Shown piece by piece: positions 1-9,223 of a stretch of 64,000 bases of DNA (the first letter of the stretch is position 1; each line of letters starts with the position of its first letter). The DNA is from Ostreococcus lucimarinus CCE9901 (taxonomy: Eukaryota; Chlorophyta; Mamiellophyceae; Mamiellales; Bathycoccaceae), in NCBI RefSeq assembly GCF_000092065.1, contig NC_009357.1, positions 310,001 through 374,000 of the forward strand, written 5' to 3'. Under the pieces are notes generated by a model that saw only the letters and a list, made by a program, of their open reading frames with translations, was not told the origin of the DNA and did no database searches. The position numbers and the translations under genes are program-made.

Positions 1-108
1 CTCGCGTCGCAGCCGATCAATAGCTGGGATTGGCACGCAGAAAAGACGGGACTTGCGGTATGTAGTGGGTTTGACCAGCACGTGCGTGTTGTTGTCATGA
101 CTAATTGA
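1..108 (+). CDS. C-terminal end of a WD40-repeat protein, WDR92-like (partial)
   Basis: Frame 1 is open from the window edge to a TGA at 106-108 and encodes 35 residues ending in a last WD blade. The segment SWDWHAEKTGLAVCSGFDQ followed by VRVVVMTN resembles the C-terminus of the WDR92/Monad (DNAAF10) family, where a final blade ends in a VRV-x-IVTKL-type tail. That family works with R2TP/prefoldin-like chaperones. The rest of the gene lies outside the window, so the family name is a guess from the tail only. Its stop is 22 bp from the stop of the convergent AAA ATPase gene. Confidence 0.5.
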   Translation, partial: LASQPINSWDWHAEKTGLAVCSGFDQHVRVVVMTN

Positions 109-130
109 TTTTTATTCACATCCAAAAGAA

Positions 131-1357
131 TTAATCTAACGCGTCGGACTCGTCGTTATTCTGCGATGCCATAGCTTTCATCAACTGCGCGAGCATCTCC
201 TGCATTTCGTTGTTGACGCGATCTCCATTGCGAACGTCTCGCGCCGCTCGTCTGCGGAAATCCGTCTGCTGGTAGAGTGACGCAGCTTCCGTCGACGGCG
301 GACTGGTGTCCAAGACTTCTTTAAAATCTGAATACGCAATTGCGCGTGGCCCAACAGACGTATCCTGTCCGAATTCTCCGAATTGCGCTTGCTTCCTTTC
401 TGCTTGAAGGAAATCTCTCACGGGGCCGTATGCCGCTTGTTTGCACAAGTCGCGCAAGTCACTCCCACTAAAGCCCTCCGTCTGTGCTGCGATCTTCCAC
501 AGCGGGCAGTCTTGACTCGGTGATATGAAACCAGCTTCCAGATTTTCTCCCTTGAGTGTCACAGCCAGCACCTGCGCACGCTGCTCCGTGTTAGGGAGAC
601 CAACCTCAAACGCTCTCGGAAGACGTCGCAAGATTGCTTCGTCCACATCCCATGGCCTGTTCGTCGCCCCGAGCACCATCACCTGCGCGTTGTCATCCGT
701 GTTGAACCCATCCCAAAGCGTCATGAATTCGGTCTTCATCGTCGAAGTCGCTTCGTGCTCTCCAGACTTTCTAGTACCTAAGAACGAGTCAATCTCATCA
801 ATGAAAATGATTGAAGGCTGAAGCTTCCAGGCCAGCGTGAAAACTGCAGATACGAGCTTCTGAGCGTCACCGAACCACTTGCTTTGCAAGGTTGACGACC
901 GAACATTGATAAAGCAGGCACGCGATTCCTTCGCTAACGCTTTTGCCAACAAAGTTTTCCCTGTGCCCGGAGGCCCATAGAGCAAGACCCCTTTCGCCGG
1001 CTGCAAGAGTTTACCTCGCGCGAAAAGCTCGGGGCGCATGAGAGGCAAAATGACCAATTCATATAATGACTGTTTCGTATCTTCCAACCCACCGATGGAA
1101 TCAAATCGCACGTCAATGTGGTCTGGGTTGGCGACGTCGGCCGCAATCACATCCTCGTACACGTTCGTGTCTAAATTAGGTCGTCCTAAACGGCTCGCCA
1201 GCTCCTTTTTCCTCTCGATTGCCGCCTTACTCGTCTGACGGTTCGGATCTAACCTCTTGAGTCCGAAGTTCAACACGATCATAGACAGCAAGGCGCTACA
1301 ACCGATGAGGAGGAGCTCCTGCAAGACCGAAGGTTGTCCACTCTGAGCGCGACTCAT
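131..1357 (-). CDS. MSP1: MSP1/ATAD1-type AAA ATPase (tail-anchored protein extractase)
   Basis: A 408-residue protein with one N-terminal membrane segment (about residues 13-33), a linker, and one AAA module. Walker A is GPPGTGKT (128-135) and Walker B is IIFIDEID (183-190), followed by the second region of homology with paired arginines ([12 protein letters not shown]). The order TM + single AAA domain, plus the segment [20 protein letters not shown], is characteristic of Msp1/ATAD1. These proteins sit in the mitochondrial outer membrane or peroxisomes and pull mislocalised tail-anchored proteins out of the bilayer. The ATG start is clear and length matches the family. The C-terminal tail is somewhat longer than usual and Q/M rich. 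Katanin- or spastin-type ATPases are less likely because the TM is directly N-terminal and no MIT domain is present. Confidence 0.88.
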   Translation of the reverse strand: MSRAQSGQPSVLQELLLIGCSALLSMIVLNFGLKRLDPNRQTSKAAIERKKELASRLGRPNLDTNVYEDVIAADVANPDHIDVRFDSIGGLEDTKQSLYELVILPLMRPELFARGKLLQPAKGVLLYGPPGTGKTLLAKALAKESRACFINVRSSTLQSKWFGDAQKLVSAVFTLAWKLQPSIIFIDEIDSFLGTRKSGEHEATSTMKTEFMTLWDGFNTDDNAQVMVLGATNRPWDVDEAILRRLPRAFEVGLPNTEQRAQVLAVTLKGENLEAGFISPSQDCPLWKIAAQTEGFSGSDLRDLCKQAAYGPVRDFLQAERKQAQFGEFGQDTSVGPRAIAYSDFKEVLDTSPPSTEAASLYQQTDFRRRAARDVRNGDRVNNEMQEMLAQLMKAMASQNNDESDALD

Positions 1358-1571
1358 CGTGCTTTCTTTCGCGCGTGCAAGCGGGTTGAGCTCGACGACA
1401 CTCGCGGCCGTGTGCGCAAAGATATCGTTACGTCCCAGACCGTCGTCTGCGTGCGCAAACTGATTTCACGCGCGCGTCAAAGTGAGGAGACGTATCGGAT
1501 CTCGTCCACTCTCGGGCGGTTTTTCTGTTCTGCTGGGCACAATTCTTGACAACTATACTACTCAAATAATT

Positions 1572-2438
1572 CTATTCCTGGTTCGGGGGCGCTTGTAAGC
1601 TCTTGGCGTTGAACGTAGCTTCGCGTTTGGCTCTCTCGACCCAGTTCATGGCCGCGATCGAGCCCTCTCGCGATTCCAATAATTTCTTGAGTTGGTCGTA
1701 CAGAGGTCTTTCGTCGAACTCTCCGAGAGCCTCGGCGACAATTTTGTTGTTCTCATTCGGCGCTAACGCAAACACTTGCCACTTGTTCGGGTATACTTTT
1801 AACGTACGCACGATCTCTCCTTGAATGCGCTGCTCCTTCAAGTAATACGTCTGCTCAAACTTCCCCACAAACTCTTCTGCCCGTCGCTTCCACGGCCCAA
1901 AGCCGAAGTCGCCAATGATGGCGCCCTTGGTGTTCCATTGCGGGTTAGCGATGATCTTTAGACGGAAATCGTTTTTGTTTTCGATCGCCCGCAAATCATC
2001 CAAGACCTCGGCCGTCGGAAACGAGACAACGACGTCGGAACCAAGCGTCAGAGCCGCCACTGCATCGGCGTCGTCGATGACGCGTTGTTGGCACGTCCCC
2101 TCGGCGCCGGCGTTGATTAGTCGCAGCACCTCGCTCACCATGGGCGCTAGAGCGCCGTATTGTTGACGGATCCCGCCCGGCCAATCATCAAGATCGGTAG
2201 CACCGATCAAAGGAAGGTTCAACTCGATCGCTTGCGTCGTTTTTCCGTCCCTCAACGCCGCTTCGATCGCCCCAGCGGCTTGCTCTATCTGCTCCTTCGT
2301 GTTCAACGGAAGCGATGGGAGGGCGCTGACGACGGTTCGCGCGGCTCGCGCGGCTCGCGTGCGCGTTTTATTCATCGAGCGTCGCGCGAGCGACGGCGAC
2401 ACGCGCGCATTGGTCGAACACGATGACGACGACAGCAT
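1572..2438 (-). CDS. DUF1995-domain protein, probably plastid
   Basis: 288 residues. The first ~40 residues are rich in Ser, Arg and Ala with almost no acidic residues, as expected of an organelle transit peptide. The rest matches the DUF1995 family, including a conserved start (LPLNTKEQIEQAAGAIEAAL), the DWPGGIRQQYGALAPM motif and a late GDFGFGPWKRRAEEF segment. DUF1995 proteins in plants are chloroplast proteins, and one branch (LPA3) assists photosystem II assembly; which branch this belongs to cannot be told. Start is the ATG at 2438. A second in-frame Met (MNKTR, residue 22) is possible but would shorten the transit peptide. Divergent from the DUS2 gene with 124 bp between starts. Confidence 0.75.
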   Translation of the reverse strand: MLSSSSCSTNARVSPSLARRSMNKTRTRAARAARTVVSALPSLPLNTKEQIEQAAGAIEAALRDGKTTQAIELNLPLIGATDLDDWPGGIRQQYGALAPMVSEVLRLINAGAEGTCQQRVIDDADAVAALTLGSDVVVSFPTAEVLDDLRAIENKNDFRLKIIANPQWNTKGAIIGDFGFGPWKRRAEEFVGKFEQTYYLKEQRIQGEIVRTLKVYPNKWQVFALAPNENNKIVAEALGEFDERPLYDQLKKLLESREGSIAAMNWVERAKREATFNAKSLQAPPNQE

Positions 2439-2562
2439 CGTCCGTTCTCGAGGCGACGTGTGCGGGTGCGACCTCCAGCCAAGCCCGCCAGACGTCCACG
2501 TGTGACGTGCGGCGACGAGGCGGGCGATGAATCGAGCCGCGACGGTGACGATAGAAACGTAA

Positions 2563-3600
2563 ATGGCAGCCCCGGATGGTGCGCGCGAGTTTTACACCGG
2601 GAAGAACGTGTGCGCGCCCATGGTGCGCATCAGCACCCTGGCGACGAGGCTCTTGGCGCACGAATACGGCGCAGACTTGGTGTACGGGGAGGAACTCGTG
2701 GACAAGCGTTTCATGCACTGCAGGCGGATATTAAATAAAGAGCTCGGAAGCGTTGATTTTATCGACGCCAAGGGCACGCTGACATTCCGCACGGTGCCAG
2801 AGGAGCGCGAGCGCGTGGTGTTTCAGGTTGGAACTTCTTCGGCGGCTTCGGCTCTGAAGAGCGCGGAACTCGTCGCCAGGGACGTAGCGGCGATTGACGT
2901 TAATATGGGGTGTCCCAAGCATTTCAGCACGTCCGGTGGGATGGGTGCGAGACTGTTGAGCCAGCCTGAATTGGTAAGAGACATATTGACCACGTTGAGG
3001 AGGAATCTGCCATCGACGACACACGTGACTTGCAAGATACGGCTGCTTGAGAGCGAGAGAGAGACAGCAGAGTTGGCGAAAATGATAGAATCTTGCGGAG
3101 TCTCTGCATTCGCAGTGCACGGCCGTTATATTCCACAGCGTCCACGCGAGCCAGCGCACTGGAATCTTATAAAGAACGTCGTTGAAGCGGTCGACTGTCC
3201 CGTCATTGCAAATGGCGATGTGGAATGTTACGAAGATTTTGCGAGAATTAGAGCCCAAACAGGCGCGGCTAGTGCCATGTGCGCAAGGGGAGCACAGTGG
3301 AACCTTTCGATATTTCGTCCAGAAGGCATGCTACCGATTGATGTGGTAAAAAAGCACTTTGTTCAAAGAGCAATCGAGTATGACAATCCGTGGAACTTTA
3401 CAAAGTTTCAGTTGCGAGAGATTTTAGTTCACAACAAGCGCATGGCTTCTGATGAGGGACAATGTCTCAATAAGTGCAAAACATGGGATGAACTCGCGGA
3501 GCTTTACTCGTTAGAAGACGTGCTGAAGGAGAGCCGAGAGAAGCGTCGGCGAGCCGCACTTCGAGACGACGACGAATACACTGACACCGTTCATCCATAG
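2563..3600 (+). CDS. DUS2: tRNA-dihydrouridine(20) synthase, DUS2 type
   Basis: 345-residue TIM-barrel flavoprotein that reduces uridine 20 in the tRNA D loop with NADPH/FMN. Seen directly: the start motif KNVCAPMVRISTLATRLLA, the GADLVYGEELVDKR segment, the active-site NMGCPK motif with Cys117, the STSGGMGARLL stretch, TCKIRLLE, the FMN-phosphate AVHGRY motif and PVIANGDV. These are specific to the DUS2 branch rather than DUS1, DUS3 or DUS4. The C-terminal double-stranded RNA-binding domain found in animal DUS2 is absent, so the protein ends with a short basic tail. Converges on VPS34 with 53 bp between stops. Confidence 0.9.
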   Translation: MAAPDGAREFYTGKNVCAPMVRISTLATRLLAHEYGADLVYGEELVDKRFMHCRRILNKELGSVDFIDAKGTLTFRTVPEERERVVFQVGTSSAASALKSAELVARDVAAIDVNMGCPKHFSTSGGMGARLLSQPELVRDILTTLRRNLPSTTHVTCKIRLLESERETAELAKMIESCGVSAFAVHGRYIPQRPREPAHWNLIKNVVEAVDCPVIANGDVECYEDFARIRAQTGAASAMCARGAQWNLSIFRPEGMLPIDVVKKHFVQRAIEYDNPWNFTKFQLREILVHNKRMASDEGQCLNKCKTWDELAELYSLEDVLKESREKRRRAALRDDDEYTDTVHP

Positions 3601-3653
3601 ACGTAGCTCTTAGCGTAATTCATTTCTATAGATATCTACTACATTTCATCCAT

Positions 3654-6566
3654 CTACCTCAAATACTGCGCAACACGATGTGCACGCTCGAATATAGGAT
3701 CCAAGAATGCATTGCTTGAGCGGTGGATTTCGCTTATGAAGTGTTGCATGGCGGCCTCATCATCGAGCTCTAACGCGAACTTTGACTCAAATCTAAGCAA
3801 AGCTTTTTCGTAGTCTTGATTTATGTTGATGTCAGGGATATTCGCGTCTGCCATCAGGCTGAAAAGATTCAACAGCAACACCACCGACTCACTCTTTCGT
3901 AAGATGTTGTATGCTTCGCAACAGTAAGTCTTAAACTCACTGAAGTACTCGCCCATCGCTTCGACCATCTCTTTGCAGAGCTTCATCGATGGGGGAGAAA
4001 TCTTTGGATCACGTCCCATGATGAATCCAAAGTCAATGTGAAACAACCTTCCATCTGAGGCCAGCATCAAGTTGTCCAAGTGTCGGTCCCCCACGCCCAG
4101 CAGATACGTAATCACCGAGTACCCAGCACAACTCTTGACGAAGTTCATCATCGATGTCATCGTACATCCGTTCGGGCCGTGCGGGTCGGGATTGTGTAAA
4201 GCTATGTATGTCGTCAGCTTCTCGTGTTCCTTGAGGATGTCAGCAAGCCCTTGGGACTTGACAAACTCAATGAGTCCTGTATCATTTCCAGTGGCGAGTA
4301 CACGGTACGAAGTCAATTTCAAATCAAGATTTTCTCGCTTCAAAAGCTTGTCCATCAATGAAATCATCTGCACGCAGAGTTGATCTTGCCGTAAGTCATC
4401 GCCCTTCTTGAAGATCATCGTTGCGCTGTCCCCGGTGCTGTTGGCGAAATATAATTAATAAAAAAAATAAAGTCGAATGTGAAATAATTACTCACAGCGT
4501 CTGGAACGCGAGCTTCAATGGGCTCAGCGCAGATTTGAAAACATTACTTTCACTGAAACATGAATGATTTAACCACTCGTCGAAAACGTGCAGAAATTGA
4601 GATTTACCTCGCAAGTATGCCAGTCGTCAATACCTGAGCGAAAATTAAATAATTAGACCGTGAGAAGACAAACGAAAGCTCGCAATTCTGAACGTACCGT
4701 CGGATTCAACGGGTTGGGAATGGCCTGAGGGAACGATGTTAACACAGCACCAAGCGTATTGTCACTAGAGAGAATGGCCTGCGAAGTTAATCGCGTCAGC
4801 TCCCGAATATTTAATTAATTCAGAAATAATAATTGAACGTACCCTCAGACGCTCGACTTTACGCGCCCCACGAAGCGTGTTAACTTCTTGAGTAATGATC
4901 TACCCACGTAACGTCAGAAACGAATTAATTCGACGTAATTGATCGAAAACCGTACCGTAATCTTTTCCATCAGTTCCCGCTGGAATTTCAGTGTCTCCCA
5001 AACACTACGTCCTCGTGTATCCTTCGCCCTACTAGCTCGCTCGAACATGCGGAATGCGCTCATGCTACGTTCCGCTGCTAATCCCTCCCATCCAACTTGC
5101 AAGTACCTGCGACAAAACGCGTCAGAACCAATCTTGATACATTTAATTTAATTTAATTAATTCCACGAGGTGGAGTTCTTTGCACTAATACGTACCAGTA
5201 CAAATAGTTCCCGACGACTTCGTTCGCGACTGCGCGTTCGACTAAAAATTTCGCGAGTTCGTTGTCGTCGGCTGTTTCGTAGCGTAACGCCTGTTTGCAT
5301 TTGCGAAGAAAATTTGTTAGTGAACCCATTTAATTTAACACATCGAGCACAGAGCGCACTGAGACATAGAGTATCGACAACATGTGCGCAAACGATCCAT
5401 ACCTGAACTAACTGCAGCAAATATAGCAATAGATCTTCATTCTCAGCTTGTCTCAGGATGGAAACCGCGTAACGACGTACTTCGCTGTTCGAGAAGGTTG
5501 GTGTCAGAAGTTCCAACGCTGCGGCTGGGCCGATGGGCGCCCACTCGCGCATCAGTTGCACTGAGGCCTGCGTTTCAGCCGGATCTGACCAGTCGACACA
5601 CTTAAGGAACTTTGTTAACGCCCTTGGATCGTGACTTATGGCGAATCTAAACTTCCACAGCAAATTTTGCGATTCCATGTCCAGCGGTCGCGTGGGTGGG
5701 AGTTGGATAATTGCCGACAGCCTGCGCTTCTCGGCTCCATCTGGCTTCAACTCCATATCAATAACGCCACGACCGACACTACGCGAAAGCTTTTGATGCT
5801 TACGCTCAGCCGGGTTTTCTAACATCAAATTAACCTCGTCGTCGACGAGCCAAGTCAAGCGCTGCCAACTGTGAATCTCCAGCGGCTCCACGTCTTCTCG
5901 ACGCTCGCGAAAAATCACTGGGCGCACGTACACGGGCAGCTCTACCAAGAGTTGGAAGAAGTCATCAGTCGCCTGGGCTATACGCAACTGCATACTTCGA
6001 GCATCTCGTATGCGAGAAAACACCAAATTATCCAACCAGTTCACCGAAGGCAAAGTTCCTTGCTCATACTGCACCAAGAAACTCTCGAGCTGCTGGAGCT
6101 CCGCCTGTTGCTCCATGAACTTGGCGCCAAGTTGATCGTACTCTTTCTTCGACTCACGAGCCGTCGAGAGCGCTAAACAACGCAAACCTTGTAATAATCG
6201 ATCATCGTCCCCAAAAATATCCACTCGAGAGTATCCCAACACGGTGTTCGGCAACTTTCTCGCCGAAAGTATTCTAAATTCGAGAGACGTCTCACGAGGA
6301 AGATCTCTCACTTTGATGGGAAATCTCAGCTTTTCCTTCCACTCAGCCATTCCATCGGCGTGAACAACCATCGTTGTAGAAACTTCATTCGTAAGAGGTT
6401 CCTCGTTCGACAGCAAACGAGCGCTCACAAGAATTTCACTCTCCACGGTTCCCACTCGCGAGCGAGGCAGTTTGCCGTACAGCGCCTTGACGTGCACGTT
6501 GAAGTCTAACGAGACATCTCTGCTTGAAAAGACCTTCAAGTTCTCATCTTGAACCACGTCGGTCAT
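3654..6566 (-). CDS. VPS34: Class III phosphatidylinositol 3-kinase VPS34, eight exons
   Basis: Eight exons reconstructed by frame and GT-AG borders: 6566-5403, 5290-5196, 5106-4956, 4899-4843, 4778-4698, 4633-4608, 4552-4496, 4437-3654, giving about 804 residues, the usual plant VPS34 length. The first ~150 residues hold the C2 domain. A helical PIK domain follows (segment WSDPAETQASVQLMREWAP and, across introns, NYLYWYLQ). The kinase domain has FKKGDDLRQDQL, the catalytic loop GVGDRHLDNLML and HIDFGFIMGRDPK. The enzyme makes PI3P for endosomal sorting and autophagy. The open frame extends 12 codons upstream to a GTG at 6602; I chose the ATG at 6566. Seven AT-rich introns of 55-112 nt are unusual beside mostly intronless neighbours; the smallest exon is 26 nt. 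Confidence 0.93.
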
Positions 6567-6922
6567 CTCGAACGACCTTTTCGCCCCCCAATCGGTTCGC
6601 ACGTGCGCTAATCCACCGACTCGACCGATAACCGAATGTCGTCGGCTTTTGAATCTTCACTCGCGTCCGTCAATCCTGCGTTGCCCGCCGAGTCCGCGTG
6701 GCACACGCTTGAATAACCCACAACGCACTGGTTGCCGTCTCGCTCGCCCGCGCGCGCTCGTGCGGTTGCGCGCAGTCTGCGGTGCGCCAACGCGAACGCG
6801 ACGGGAGGAAAAAAAGCTCAGCGCGTGTGGCGCCAAAATTCCCCAGACGAGAACAGGTCGAGCAGACGCCGCCACACGAGTACGTTCAGACGGCATTCGA
6901 CGGCGTCCGCGACGCTGAGACG
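6567..6922. promoter_or_regulatory. Divergent promoter region between VPS34 and HEI10
   Basis: About 356 bp between the ATG of VPS34 (minus) and the ATG of HEI10 (plus). Open frames here are GC-rich and Arg/Ala-rich with no recognisable protein. An A-run with GC neighbours occurs near 6808. No clear TATA box or RNA gene was seen. Confidence 0.4.
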
Positions 6923-7972
6923 ATGCTGGCGTGTAACGCATGCTGGTGTGACCTAGACTCTGGATCGGCGTACATCGCGGCGTGCGATCACGTCTTCTGT
7001 GCGTGCGAAAGACGCGTGTGCTCTCGACCTCGACCGTTTAGGTTGCGGTTTTATTCGAATACTTCCCTCGCTCGAAGCGCGCGCATGGCGCGAGTTCGTA
7101 GAATCTGACGACAGTTGATCGACACAGGTGAAAAGGATGTGCACCTCGGCCTCGAGCAGCGACAGTGCGCGGTGTGTGCGACGAAGATGGAAGAGCGAAC
7201 TATTCGAGTCTCGGAAGTTCAACCCGACCTCGGCGAGCTTCAACGCAAGCTGACTGGCCTCAACCCGAACGACATGCTCACCGCCGTTGCGTACGGATTA
7301 AAATTTTGGGACGATCAACTCGAGCTTCGATACAGAACTGAGCTTGAAAAGTCGTTCACGAGCGCGCAAAGAAGCGCTGAGATGTACAAGAGGAAACTTC
7401 AGGTGTGTCGTCGCCTCTTGAAACGCCACATGCCATGCAAACTAACCTGATCGCACCTCCAGGACGTGCACAACGCTTATAAGAGAGCCAAGACGAAACA
7501 AGATGAACTTGCCGCTCAGTTAAAGGAACGAGAGAATGATATTGAAGAGTTACAGCATCGCTACGAAGAGAAGAGCAGAGAGAAGCGTCGTTTGGAAGAT
7601 TCAGCTGGAAGAGGCAGACCGAGCCTGGGACCACAGTTTCAGGCACGCACGGCACCTATGATGCCAGAGACTGCGGGTCGAATCGATACTCGAGGTCGTA
7701 CCGAACCTGATGGTTGGCTGCAACAACAACGGGTCTCGTCTAGCGAACTCCGCAGTCATCGTAGCTCCGAGCAACTTCACAGGAATTTACCGCAGCGTCG
7801 CACCAGTCTCACGCGCAGTTTCGACAGCGGATTGACACCTCCATCAAATTCACGCGACTCACACGAGCGCACATTTCGAGCTCTTTCTCCGTACACGCGT
7901 CAGGCAGTCGAACCACCTTCTCGGCCCGGACGTGATTCCGTCGGACTGTTCTCGAAACGACGCATATTCTGA
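6923..7972 (+). CDS. HEI10: HEI10/CCNB1IP1-like RING protein (meiotic crossover factor), three exons
   Basis: Exons 6923-6998, 7128-7402 and 7463-7972 give about 286 residues, close to plant and animal HEI10. The spliced N-terminus has a RING finger: CNACW near residue 4, ACDHVFCEKD, and CAVCAT. It continues with the family pattern LNPNDMLTAVAYGLKFWDDQLELRYR and a coiled coil with KSREKRRLED. The C-terminus is Ser/Arg-rich and low in structure. HEI10 is a SUMO/ubiquitin E3-like ZMM protein that marks crossover sites on the synaptonemal complex. Exon 1 ends after one base of the Cys codon (TTC T|GT), and both RING halves are restored only by splicing. Intron 1 (129 nt) carries CTGAC and intron 2 (60 nt) ACTAAC near the 3' end. 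A ZIP3/RNF212-type protein is the main alternative. Confidence 0.82.
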
Positions 7973-8129
7973 CGCCGATTGACAATTGAATGAACGAGTG
8001 AAACGAGTGATGACGACATGCATAATAACGATTATCTTTTATTCTCTACTAGATGGCTAAAAGAGATATGTGGTAACACGCTACGTAGGAATGTAAAGGT
8101 TTGAATGAAATGACTCGACCGTTGCCTTT

Positions 8130-8843
8130 TTATCGCCCGATGATACTCTGCGCCGCCACGTTGAGGCCCGAAAGTAGGGCGCCACCAGCACCATACACCG
8201 CTACAGCGCGAGGACCACTCATACTTTTGTAAAGTGCCCCTGCACCTCCGCCTGCGAATATGGAGCACAGGGAATCGTGCCGATTTTCCAAGTACGCCAT
8301 CGAGGCGCTTTCGAGAGCGGCGTAATACAAGCCGAGGCAACCCAAGGTGTTCCCCATCGATCGTCCTCTTTGACTTACGGCGTTGAGCATTCTATTCAAT
8401 CGCAACTTGGACGTGTCCAAAGCCGGTTCCGGTGCGGCTTTCATGCTCCCGTATAACCCCCACCCTCCGCCGGCGATGCTTCCACCGAGGTATCCAACCC
8501 CGGTCAGGTACGTCAGGTTTTCACTCCAGCTTCGCGTCTTCACCGTGCGCTCTTCATCGAATAAGAACTCAGGTGTATCCGATAACGCATAAATCGCCTT
8601 ATTCATCGACGGATCGAAAGGCCCACCCAATCCGCTATACGGATTGTACGCCCCGCTCGCCCCGCTCGGCAGCGCCAGGCTCTCCGCCGGCGCCCCGAAG
8701 TTTGGCTGCTCTATGTTCTCGTTCAGCGCGCTCGTCGTCACCGCGCCTCCGTTGGGTTCATCCAACGTCTTTGCCCCGCTCGATGACGCTTCGTTCTTGT
8801 TCTTTTCACCCCTTCGCACGCTCAACAAGTCTCGAAGACCCAT
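8130..8843 (-). CDS. TIM23: Mitochondrial inner-membrane translocase subunit, TIM23-like
   Basis: 237 residues. An N-terminal ~80-residue hydrophilic part with NPYSGLGGPFDPSMNKAIYAL is followed by a Tim17/22/23 core of about four membrane spans with small-residue motifs (GVGYLGGSIAGGGWGLYGSM, GNTLGCLGLYYAALES, GALLSGLNVAAQ). The linker containing SRLNRMLNAVSQRGRSMGN-like residues is typical of TIM23 rather than TIM17 or TIM22. TIM23 forms the presequence channel of the inner membrane. The ATG at 8843 is the only good start. The promoter side, 8844-9045, is occupied by tandem CG-rich repeats. Confidence 0.85.
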   Translation of the reverse strand: MGLRDLLSVRRGEKNKNEASSSGAKTLDEPNGGAVTTSALNENIEQPNFGAPAESLALPSGASGAYNPYSGLGGPFDPSMNKAIYALSDTPEFLFDEERTVKTRSWSENLTYLTGVGYLGGSIAGGGWGLYGSMKAAPEPALDTSKLRLNRMLNAVSQRGRSMGNTLGCLGLYYAALESASMAYLENRHDSLCSIFAGGGAGALYKSMSGPRAVAVYGAGGALLSGLNVAAQSIIGR

Positions 8844-8894
8844 GATTCCACGCCAGACTCGCGATCGGCGCCGACGCGCGTCCGTCCTTTAATC

Positions 8895-9045
8895 GGTTTC
8901 CGTCGCGCGCGTCGGTCGCGTCGCGCGCGTCGGTCGCCGTTCGTCGCGTCGCGCGCGCGTTCGAGTCGCGCCTCGTCGCGTCGCGCGCGCGTTCGAGTCG
9001 CGCCTCGTCGCGGCTCGGCGCGCGTCGTCTTCAGACGACGAAAGA
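8895..9045. repeat. CG-rich tandem duplications upstream of TIM23
   Basis: Two adjacent small tandem duplications: a ~17-bp unit built on CGCGCGTCGGTCGCGT around 8901-8940, and a 32-bp unit containing GTTCGAGTCGCGCCTCGTCG at about 8959 and again at 8991. The copies are nearly perfect, which suggests recent duplication. They fill the space between the TIM23 start and the next gene. Confidence 0.7.
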
Positions 9046-9223
9046 TGTCGACGATGATTTTCCGCGCCCACCGCGAGGGTCTGGCGCTCGCGCGGGTTCG
9101 GTCCGCCCGGGCGCGACCTTTTCGGGACGGCGGCCCGCGTCGACTTTTACCGCGCGCAGAGGGCGACGCGGCGACGCGACCGCGACCGCGCGTCGACCGA
9201 GGGACGCCCGACCGCGGTCGGCG

